Assembly: GCA_002382445.1 (NCBI GenBank)
Contig: DGAQ01000008.1
Span: 1-10,631, forward strand
From: Porticoccaceae bacterium UBA4026
Lineage (GTDB): Bacteria > Pseudomonadota > Gammaproteobacteria > Pseudomonadales > Porticoccaceae
DNA: 10,631 nt
Direction of reading: 5' to 3'
Shown here piece after piece: positions 1-5,295 of this stretch (the first letter of the stretch is position 1; every line of letters starts with the position of its first letter). The position numbers and the translations under genes were made by a program. Under the pieces are notes generated by a model, which was not told the DNA's origin, ran no database searches, and saw nothing but the letters and a program-made list of their open reading frames with translations.

Positions 1-14
1 TGGGCGGTTTTAGA

Positions 15-380
15 TCAGTCATTCTGGGTGATTTCTTTAGGTGGCTTTTTGAACCGCCACAGTATCAGCCTGACCGAGCCGTAACCGATTAGACCAAACA
101 TCGTAAAAGCCAAAATTGGCGCTGCACCACGCTGAAAACCTGGATCTCCGTTCGACATAAGACCCTCATAGAGACTAACAAAAAATGCAGGTGCCAAATA
201 GGCGTTGTCGGTGTAAGCAGTCACTGGCGTTAAAAAGAATATAGCTGAAACCAAGAGCAGTAGCTGGCGCAGAGTCGAAAAACGAATGTTACGCAACAGA
301 TACCAAGCCACCCATAACAGGCAGATAACACCCGACGTATAGACGACCCATCCCCAGAGATAATTCTCAGTGCTGTACAT
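15..380 (-). CDS. Unrecognised small multi-spanning membrane protein, last gene of the dnaX operon
   Basis: A 121-aa protein that I cannot assign to a named family. Hydrophobic stretches at roughly residues 9-29, 38-55, 60-75 and 88-108 suggest three or four inner-membrane helices. Basic residues between the first two (R30, R33, R38) and a lysine-rich tail (WRFKKPPKE) would lie in the cytoplasm by the positive-inside rule. There is no Cys cluster or catalytic motif. The segment around residues 78-86 (NGDPGFQRG) is a polar loop. The ATG lies 2 nt after the ycgN stop (TAG-CT-ATG), so translation is probably coupled to ycgN. The only upstream SD candidate is AGGTGGG about 12 nt away. The stop is TGA at 15-17. 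What follows is outside the window, so operon continuation or a terminator cannot be judged. The gene is convincing from its position and membrane-like composition; its function is unknown. Confidence 0.8.
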   Translation of the reverse strand: MYSTENYLWGWVVYTSGVICLLWVAWYLLRNIRFSTLRQLLLLVSAIFFLTPVTAYTDNAYLAPAFFVSLYEGLMSNGDPGFQRGAAPILAFTMFGLIGYGSVRLILWRFKKPPKEITQND

Positions 381-382
381 AG

Positions 383-820
383 CTAGTCAACCCACCTAAT
401 AATGTGGTCTTCAATATCATCGTCGCTTACATCCAGTTCAGATACCACCCAACCTTGAAGCGATGCTCCATAGGAGTGAATCGTCTGCCTACTACCGCTG
501 ACCAAATAATGCCAATCAGGCAGTGGTTGCCCCTCAGCTATTAATCGATAAGAACAGCTCTTTGGCAACCAGCTTAATGCGTGGATGTTATTTTGGTCAA
601 GGGTAATACAGTCATTAACAACTGAGTGTCTGCCCGAATAGTTACTGCACCGGCAGGATTCAATATCGAGCAGTTCACAGGTTACATTGGTATGGAATAT
701 CTCGGCGCTGTCATGATCTTCAAGCTTGACAAGGCAGCACTTAGCGCAGCCATCACAGAGGGCCTCCCACTCTCTAGAATCCATTTGTTCGAGAGTCTTA
801 GTCTGCCAAAAATTATCCAT
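383..820 (-). CDS. ycgN: YcgN, UPF0260 family cysteine-cluster protein
   Basis: This 145-aa protein matches the E. coli YcgN type (about 150 aa) in motif order. It has an FWQTKTL N-terminus, a CxxCxxCC cluster at C22, C25, C28 and C29, further cysteines at C48, C56, C58, C71 and C89, and the WLPKSCSYRL and PDWHYLVSG blocks. It belongs to the broader YkgJ-like Cys-cluster group, whose members are thought to bind zinc or an Fe-S cluster; the metal here is not known. It is probably cytosolic, with no signal peptide. The ATG directly abuts the ycgL stop (TAA then ATG). A strong GAGGAG ribosome-binding site lies within the last codons of ycgL, 8 nt before the start, which fixes this start. It follows rnd and ycgL in one operon. 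The biochemical function is undetermined in the family. Confidence 0.93.
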   Translation of the reverse strand: MDNFWQTKTLEQMDSREWEALCDGCAKCCLVKLEDHDSAEIFHTNVTCELLDIESCRCSNYSGRHSVVNDCITLDQNNIHALSWLPKSCSYRLIAEGQPLPDWHYLVSGSRQTIHSYGASLQGWVVSELDVSDDDIEDHIIRWVD

Positions 821-1126
821 TTATTGGCTCCTCGGTAGCTTAGAATTCTCTTCAAAAGCAGAATCTAAAGGCTCGAATGTTGGCGGCATTTGCAGATAAA
901 AACCCTGGCGCCTGATATCGTCTAGCACTTGCTCCGCGTCGGCTCGGGCTAGTTTTTTGACTGGGGTTATTAACATAGTCGTCACTAGTGCTGGATGGCC
1001 AAAACGCTTCAACAAGATATCTGGAACATGGCTTAAACCTTCTTTTTTGTCCACATAGAGGTACATGCCCTCTTTTTTGTTACCCTTATAGATATCACAA
1101 AGTAATCTTATAGGTTGGGCGCTCAC
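821..1126 (-). CDS. ycgL: YcgL domain protein
   Basis: A 101-aa YcgL-family protein. Family hallmarks visible are the CDIYKGNKKEGMYLYV opening (residues 10-25), the KKEGLSHVPDILLKRFG block (residues 27-43), and the GFYLQMPP motif near residue 75-82. The family is a small cytosolic alpha/beta fold of unknown molecular role, found mainly in gammaproteobacteria and often beside rnd and ycgN, as here. The start codon is GTG: its first four bases (GTGA, 1123-1126 on the minus strand) overlap the rnd stop TGA, a classic termination-reinitiation junction. The local SD is weak (AGAAG about 10 nt upstream), which supports coupling to rnd translation. Two AAAAAAGA tracts encode the repeated KKEG. The C-terminal tail after residue 85 is acidic and probably disordered. 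Confidence 0.93.
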   Translation of the reverse strand: MSAQPIRLLCDIYKGNKKEGMYLYVDKKEGLSHVPDILLKRFGHPALVTTMLITPVKKLARADAEQVLDDIRRQGFYLQMPPTFEPLDSAFEENSKLPRSQ

Positions 1127-2238
1127 CAGAATTTTACTTCTGTTAAAACGCCTTGAAGCGCGGGTTTAACAAGCCCCTCGCGCCAACCATCATTCAACCG
1201 TTCCGGCCACACACAGTTTCCCTGACTTGCACTGCGCACTATAGATTCCAACTCCTTTTTATTTGATAGAAACTCTGATGGAAGCTCAATTCTCTCAGCT
1301 AAACCCGCAAGAGCAACACGCATCGATTTCATTACTGCACTAACTGACTTTGCTAATGGCTCCGGGAGTCGCTGCAAAGGTTCATCTTGTGCCGCTGAGG
1401 CCACCTCATTCACTAAAGAACTACCGTGGCGCTTTATGGTACCTCCGTGTAGGTCGTCAATACCGTGAAGCTCGGCTATCAAAGAAGGCATACGCCTAGC
1501 AATTTCTAGTAGCGAATTATCTTTTACAATGTGTGATCGAGGTTTATCTAACGATCGAGCTGCCGATTCACGCCAGTCACAGAGTCTTTTTAAGGCTGTA
1601 AGCGAGCCACTGTTCAGCCTCCAGGCTCCTTTTAGCTTGCGATGATAATTTTGAGTATTTTTGCGCTCGGAGACCAAGGCATACACTGCTATCCTCTCCT
1701 CCTCAAACCAAAGCTGACGGCCTTGGTCAGTCAACATTTTATCTAAAATTTCATGCATAGCATGCAGATAGAGGACATCGTAGGCTGCATATTCAATTTG
1801 CCGCTCAGTAAGAGGTCTTGCCAACCAGTCAGAGCGAGTTTCTTGCTTGTCCAGCTCAACGTCAAATAAATGCTGCACCAGCCTGGCATAGCCCATGGCA
1901 TAACCTACATTAGCGATTCCAGCAGCGATTTGCGTGTCGAAAATATTTTTCGGAATTATATTAAGCCCGTGCTCTAAGACCTCCATATCTTCAGCACAAG
2001 CATGAAAGATAAGGGTTCTGTCCGGATCTTCTAACAGTAACTTAAGGCCGTCATAGTGACGAACAGCAAGCACATCAAGCAAGAAACACTCCACTCCATC
2101 CGATATCTGGATTAAAGCAATCTTAGGGAAAAAGGTGTCGGTCCGAATAAATTCAGTATCCACCGCCAGTAAGCGCTTGTCGGACAGCAAGTCCAGCATC
2201 TCATTTAGTTTTTCGTCACTATCCACCCAGATACTCAT
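1123..2238 (-). CDS. rnd: Ribonuclease D
   Basis: A 371-aa DEDDy-type 3'-5' exoribonuclease, close to the roughly 375 aa of E. coli RNase D. It trims 3' ends of tRNA precursors and other small stable RNAs in the cytosol using two metal ions. ExoI is the DTE at residues 27-29. ExoII contains D84 in FHACAEDMEVL. ExoIII is Y150-x3-D154 (YAAYD), which places it in the tyrosine (DEDDy) subgroup. All four acidic residues and the tyrosine are present, so it should be active. Residues from about 205 onward have HRDC character (for example LKRLCDWRESAARSLDKPRS), which helps RNA binding. The ATG follows the recR TAG with no gap. An AGGAAG SD about 9 nt upstream lies inside recR. The TGA stop overlaps the GTG of ycgL. 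Confidence 0.97.
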   Translation of the reverse strand: MSIWVDSDEKLNEMLDLLSDKRLLAVDTEFIRTDTFFPKIALIQISDGVECFLLDVLAVRHYDGLKLLLEDPDRTLIFHACAEDMEVLEHGLNIIPKNIFDTQIAAGIANVGYAMGYARLVQHLFDVELDKQETRSDWLARPLTERQIEYAAYDVLYLHAMHEILDKMLTDQGRQLWFEEERIAVYALVSERKNTQNYHRKLKGAWRLNSGSLTALKRLCDWRESAARSLDKPRSHIVKDNSLLEIARRMPSLIAELHGIDDLHGGTIKRHGSSLVNEVASAAQDEPLQRLPEPLAKSVSAVMKSMRVALAGLAERIELPSEFLSNKKELESIVRSASQGNCVWPERLNDGWREGLVKPALQGVLTEVKFW

Positions 2239-2832
2239 CTAAAGAGTCTTCCTACTTTGTAAAGCCATATTCAATGTCCCGCCATCAACATATTCAAGCT
2301 CACCGCCCATGGGGACACCGTAGGCAATGCGTGAAACAGTCACGCCGATTGCTTTGGCTTTATCAGCAATAAAATGTGCTGTCGCCTCGCCTTCGACTGT
2401 TAAGTTAGTCGCCAGAATTAATTCGCTGACCTCCTCAGTCTTCAGCCGATTAATAAGATCATCAATGCCTAATTTCTCTGGCCCAATCCCGTCAATTGGT
2501 GACAAATGACCTAAAAGGACGAAATACTTCCCTCGATAACCCCCCGCACTCTCAATAGCATACAAGTCAGCCGGATTCTCCACGACACAAACCTGACTGG
2601 AGAGTCTGGCCTTATTGCTACAGATATCACAAAGGTTATGCTCAGTTAGTGTTCGGCACTCTTGGCAGCGACCAACTTTTTCAACGGCTTCAGCTATAAC
2701 CTCAGACAGTCGAGAGGCCCCAGCCTTGTCACGCTCGAGTAAATGAAGCGCCATTCTCTGCGCGGATTTAGCGCCCACACCGGGCAAACAACGCAGCGAA
2801 TCGATCAATTGATCAATTAATTTTCCGTACAC
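2239..2832 (-). CDS. recR: Recombination mediator protein RecR
   Basis: A 197-aa RecR of normal family length. It acts with RecO (and RecF) to load RecA onto SSB-coated single-stranded DNA at gaps. Domains in order are an N-terminal helix-hairpin-helix (LRCLPGVGAKSAQRMALHLL, about residues 13-32), a C4 zinc finger (C56, C59, C68, C71), a Toprim domain starting near residue 80 (VCVVENPADLYAIE), and the C-terminal ATNLTVEGEATAHFI and RIAYGVPMGGELEYVD blocks. All diagnostic motifs are intact. The start is GTG, not ATG; a GAGGAG SD five or so bases upstream supports it, and the protein begins in the conserved register. It lies 27 nt after ybaB, and its TAG stop directly precedes the rnd ATG. The dnaX-ybaB-recR order is one of the most conserved bacterial gene strings. 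Confidence 0.98.
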   Translation of the reverse strand: MYGKLIDQLIDSLRCLPGVGAKSAQRMALHLLERDKAGASRLSEVIAEAVEKVGRCQECRTLTEHNLCDICSNKARLSSQVCVVENPADLYAIESAGGYRGKYFVLLGHLSPIDGIGPEKLGIDDLINRLKTEEVSELILATNLTVEGEATAHFIADKAKAIGVTVSRIAYGVPMGGELEYVDGGTLNMALQSRKTL

Positions 2833-2859
2833 AAAAACTCCTCACACTCGTTAAGAACC

Positions 2860-3177
2860 CTAAAATGGCATTTTGAACCCAGGCGGGAGATTCATACCAC
2901 CGGTCATGGAGCTCATTGCTGCTTTACTTTTCGATTCTACTTTGCGAACTGCATCGTTAACAGCAGCCGCAAGAAGATCTTCAAGTAACTCTTTGTCCTC
3001 AGACATCAATGATGGATCTACAGTAACTTTACGAACGTCGTGCCGACCGGTCATTACAACTTGGACCATCCCAGCACCGGATTCCCCAGTTACTTCTGTA
3101 TTAGCAGCCTGATTTTGAAGTTCGGCCATCTTCTCTTGCATTTCCTGAGCCTGCTTCATTAAATTATTGATATCCAT
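2860..3177 (-). CDS. ybaB: YbaB/EbfC family nucleoid-associated protein
   Basis: A 105-aa member of the YbaB/EbfC family: small dimeric DNA-binding proteins that associate with the nucleoid and are encoded between dnaX and recR in many bacteria. The N-terminal helix carries the typical NLMKQAQEMQEKMAELQ heptad-like pattern (residues 5-21), which forms the dimer arm. It is followed by the beta-strand segment VVMTGRHDVRKVTVDPSLM (about residues 40-58) and a helix rich in acidic and alanine residues. The tail is Gly/Met/Pro-rich (MTGGMNLPPGFKMPF), as in many homologues. The ATG lies 7 nt after the dnaX stop, and the GAGGA SD overlaps that TGA (TGAGGA), so translation is likely coupled to dnaX. 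Only the tau reading frame reaches this junction; ribosomes that shift to make gamma stop about 580 nt earlier. Confidence 0.97.
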   Translation of the reverse strand: MDINNLMKQAQEMQEKMAELQNQAANTEVTGESGAGMVQVVMTGRHDVRKVTVDPSLMSEDKELLEDLLAAAVNDAVRKVESKSKAAMSSMTGGMNLPPGFKMPF

Positions 3178-3184
3178 AATATCC

Positions 3185-4912
3185 TCAATCTATCGGTTGG
3201 ACAGAGCGCTCATCAAGCACTCCATCAAAAACTTGTTTAAATCGTTTTACGTCGGGGTCCTGATTCAACATATCTACGGCCTCAGCATGACGCTCTGCGG
3301 TTTCGCGCCGATCTACGGCTCGCGGCGTCTCAGCCTCAGCCAAGCCAGCGCTAATAGACACATTTACCTCTTGGCCAAAATACGCAGTAAGAGCAGCACC
3401 TAAACCCAATTGATGGCTTTTGTCATATAGGCTATTCTCCTGGTCGTCTATCACAAAAATCAGTTCATTATCTTGGCGTGACTGGTATAGGCAGTGACTA
3501 GCTACCTCACCTAATGAAGCCCCTATGGTTAACTGACGCCTAACATCCACCCAATTCTCAGGGGTAAAATCATCAAGCTCAATAGGCACCAACAAATCAG
3601 AATCTCCAGATAGCGCCAAGCAAGAAACATCATCTTCCTCAACTGATTCTTCTTCATTTTCTAAAATCTGCAGTACTTCACCCGGCATCTCATTAGCAAT
3701 ATTGTCATTATTAATTACCGGGTGGGATGACTGATTGGAGGCCACCGATACTTCAGTGGCATCAGACTTTTTTACTAGGGGGTCGACCTCTGGTGCGGGC
3801 GAACTAACAACGACCGGCCTTCCATTAGTCGCGGGTCTGAAGGCGAGAGCGCGCAGTAATGTCATCTCAAAGCCAGATCGCTGATCCGGCGCCATATACA
3901 AATCTTTGCGTCCTAAAAGGCAAATCTGGTAAAACAGTTGGACGTCTTCACGAGACACCGCGTCAGCCAAGGCAACTAGTTCAACAAAATGACTTAGTCC
4001 CTTGTCGAGTGCTTCCGGAACCGTTTGCAATATAGCCACTTGATGCCAAACCGACAGAATGTCCGCCATCGCGGCCTCATAATCAGGCGATTGCTCTGCC
4101 ATTTTTGCGATGGAGGAAAGTAATGCAACACCACTTTGACTCGCCAATGCTAAACATATATCGACGACAAAACGACGCTCGATAGTCCCCAACATGGCGC
4201 TAACGTCAGCCTCGTTAATCTGACCTCCGCCATGCCCTATGGCCTGATCCGTCAAACTCAGCGCATCCCGCATACTGCCATCTGCTGCCCGCCCTATAGC
4301 CCAAATACCGCCCTCATCAAAGGGAATTTTCTCCTCTCCTAGAACAAATTGAAGATGCTCTGCGATTCGAGCTGGGCTGAGATTTTTTAAATTAAACTGC
4401 AAACAGCGGGATAGAACCGTGATCGGTAACTTCTGAGGATCTGTAGTAGCAAATAAAAATTTAACATGAGACGGCGGTTCTTCAAGAGTCTTTAATAGCG
4501 CCGCAAAACTAGACTTCGATAGCATATGTACTTCGTCAATAAGATAAATCTTATAACGACCCCGAGACGGAGCATATTGAACATTGTCGAGAAGATCTCG
4601 CATGTCATCGACGCCGGTGCGAGAAGCCGCGTCGACCTCAATTAGATCAATAAACCGTCCCTGATCAATTTCGTTACAACTGCTGCATTCGCCGCAAGGA
4701 ACTGAAGAAACGCCTTTTTCACAGTTGAGACACTTCGATAAGATTCGAGCAATAGTTGTTTTGCCTACGCCCCTAGTTCCCGTAAAAAGATAGGCATGGT
4801 GAAGACGGTCGTTATCCAGGGCATTAATCAACGCCTGTAATACATGCTCTTGACCAGCAGTCTCAGAAAAGGATTTAGGACGCCACTTACGGGCCAGTAC
4901 TTGATAGCTCAT
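3185..4912 (-). CDS. dnaX: DNA polymerase III subunit tau (full-length DnaX)
   Basis: A 575-aa tau subunit, somewhat shorter than the 643 aa of E. coli. It is the motor of the clamp loader that opens and places the beta sliding clamp; its C-terminal part ties the DnaB helicase to the polymerase core. The AAA+ module has Walker A GTRGVGKTT (45-53), a zinc-binding set C64, C73, C76 and C79, Walker B LIDEVH (124-129) and the SRC arginine-finger motif (168-170). Numbering is almost identical to E. coli. Domain III follows to about residue 365. A low-complexity linker rich in S, E, D and V spans about 370-445, and the C-terminal region carries the tau-specific domains. An internal frameshift signal at codons 380-382 predicts a second product. 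The ATG has only a weak AAGAAG SD. It is the first protein gene of the operon. Confidence 0.98.
   Translation of the reverse strand: MSYQVLARKWRPKSFSETAGQEHVLQALINALDNDRLHHAYLFTGTRGVGKTTIARILSKCLNCEKGVSSVPCGECSSCNEIDQGRFIDLIEVDAASRTGVDDMRDLLDNVQYAPSRGRYKIYLIDEVHMLSKSSFAALLKTLEEPPSHVKFLFATTDPQKLPITVLSRCLQFNLKNLSPARIAEHLQFVLGEEKIPFDEGGIWAIGRAADGSMRDALSLTDQAIGHGGGQINEADVSAMLGTIERRFVVDICLALASQSGVALLSSIAKMAEQSPDYEAAMADILSVWHQVAILQTVPEALDKGLSHFVELVALADAVSREDVQLFYQICLLGRKDLYMAPDQRSGFEMTLLRALAFRPATNGRPVVVSSPAPEVDPLVKKSDATEVSVASNQSSHPVINNDNIANEMPGEVLQILENEEESVEEDDVSCLALSGDSDLLVPIELDDFTPENWVDVRRQLTIGASLGEVASHCLYQSRQDNELIFVIDDQENSLYDKSHQLGLGAALTAYFGQEVNVSISAGLAEAETPRAVDRRETAERHAEAVDMLNQDPDVKRFKQVFDGVLDERSVQPID
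3741..3791 (-). other. Programmed -1 ribosomal frameshift signal in dnaX
   Basis: Reading the minus strand: an SD-like AGAGGT (3791-3786), 12 nt, then the slippery heptamer A AAA AAG (3773-3767) in the correct zero frame (GTA AAA AAG). A 6-nt spacer TCTGAT follows, then a hairpin at 3760-3741. The hairpin has an 8-bp stem GCCACTGA/TCGGTGGC with one G-U pair and the loop AGTA. In E. coli dnaX the same heptamer is flanked by an upstream SD-like stimulator about 10 nt away and a downstream stem-loop, so every element has its counterpart here. A further 5-bp pairing (CTGAT 3765-3761 with ATCAG 3735-3731, five-base bulge CTCCA) could extend the stem. Confidence 0.88.
3762..4912 (-). CDS. dnaX: DNA polymerase III subunit gamma, predicted -1 frameshift product of dnaX
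   Basis: Ribosomes that slip back one base on A AAA AAG (3767-3773) after reading V380-K381-K382 would decode GTC as Val383 and then meet TGA at 3762-3764. The product would be 383 aa: domains I-III with all ATPase and zinc motifs, but without the helicase- and polymerase-binding C-terminus. E. coli gamma is made the same way and also ends within a couple of codons of the slip site. The frame switch, the new stop and the residue numbers are read directly from the sequence. That the product is made in this organism is inferred from the complete set of cis signals. Confidence 0.85.
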
Positions 4913-4940
4913 GTCAGCTTCTTATCTGTGATAAAACTCC

Positions 4941-4970
4941 ATTATAGGCAGATATGCACGGAGCTGAAAG
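4941..4970 (-). promoter_or_regulatory. Probable sigma70 promoter of the dnaX operon
   Basis: A perfect -10 TATAAT lies at 4946-4941 on the minus strand. An 18-nt spacer separates it from a weak -35 CTTTCA (4970-4965, 3 of 6). Transcription would start near 4934, giving a leader of only about 20 nt before the dnaX ATG. It sits between the SRP RNA 3' end and dnaX, so dnaX could be expressed independently of read-through from ffs. The -35 assignment is uncertain. Confidence 0.6.
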
Positions 4971-4982
4971 AGAAAATGGCGA

Positions 4983-5090
4983 TGACCCTCAGTAGCCACA
5001 CCTCGGCACACAGCGTAACCACTACCGTTGCTCCCTTCCGGGCCTGGCGGAGTTCGTAGCTGGCTGTTGCGAGGGGACCAAAGAGGGTCA
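4983..5090 (-). ncRNA. ffs: Bacterial small SRP RNA (4.5S RNA)
   Basis: The RNA core of the signal recognition particle, which binds Ffh and helps target nascent membrane proteins to FtsY. The minus strand shows the diagnostic apical domain: CCAGGCCCGGAAGGGAGCAAC with the GGAA tetraloop (complement of 5036-5039), flanked by the CAGG and AGCA strands of the symmetric internal loop bound by the Ffh M domain. The ends pair as TGACCCTC (5090-5083) with GAGGGTCA (4990-4983), an 8-bp terminal helix. The hairpin of about 108 nt is close to the E. coli 4.5S length (about 114 nt). There is no Alu domain, as expected in proteobacteria. The exact mature ends are inferred from the terminal helix. Short reading frames overlapping this stretch on both strands are not genes. 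Confidence 0.93.
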
Positions 5091-5110
5091 CCATTGAGTC
5101 GAAGCGGCGA

Positions 5111-5139
5111 ATTATCCGAGGTTTGTCAACGAAGTGCAA
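5111..5139 (-). promoter_or_regulatory. Possible promoter of ffs
   Basis: On the minus strand, GATAAT (5116-5111) lies 17 nt after TTGCAC (5139-5134). A start near 5104 would give a leader of about 14 nt before the terminal helix of the SRP RNA. That fits the known 5' maturation of 4.5S RNA precursors by RNase P. A perfect TTGACA at 5129-5124 is also present, but only 7 nt from GATAAT and without a good -10 of its own, so the pairing chosen here is tentative. Confidence 0.4.
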
Positions 5140-5220
5140 CAGGTTATCGATTTAAAATCTCTGCTAAATCCGTTTTAATCCCAGTCCCTGTAAAGAAGAT
5201 AGGAAAGAGTCATATTGTTC

Positions 5221-5249
5221 TTCACATATACCCTGTGCTTGTCTACACT
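5221..5249 (+). promoter_or_regulatory. Probable sigma70 promoter of the peptide-transporter operon
   Basis: TTCACA (5221-5226, 5 of 6 to TTGACA) and TACACT (5244-5249, 4 of 6 to TATAAT) are separated by exactly 17 nt. Transcription would begin near 5256, leaving a leader of about 40 nt before the ATG at 5296. No clear operator palindrome or riboswitch was seen in the 205 nt between ffs and this gene. Assigned by consensus only. Confidence 0.5.
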
Positions 5250-5295
5250 CCAGTTAGACTTTACAGCACCAAACTTTACCAAAGGTTTTATTTAG

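Noticed and set aside
1039..1080. Two runs of six A on the ycgL strand, giving a repeated KKEG, as possible slippery sites.
   Set aside because: In frame they read GAC/AAC AAA AAA GAR, not the A AAA AAG pattern, and no adjacent hairpin was found. The KK motif is a normal family feature.
2803..2822. The palindrome GATCAATTGATC followed by AATTAATT as a possible operator or recombination site.
   Set aside because: It lies in the first codons of recR and encodes the LIDQLID segment expected at a RecR N-terminus. Codon repetition explains it.
5124..5129. A perfect TTGACA (minus strand) as the -35 of ffs.
   Set aside because: The nearest good -10 (GATAAT) is only 7 nt away and nothing TATAAT-like sits at 16-18 nt. 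TTGCAC with a 17-nt spacer fits better, though weakly.
5140..5220. Possible tRNA remnant, riboswitch or regulator-binding site between ffs and the opp promoter.
   Set aside because: No cloverleaf, long hairpin or inverted repeat could be found by eye; it looks like plain spacer.
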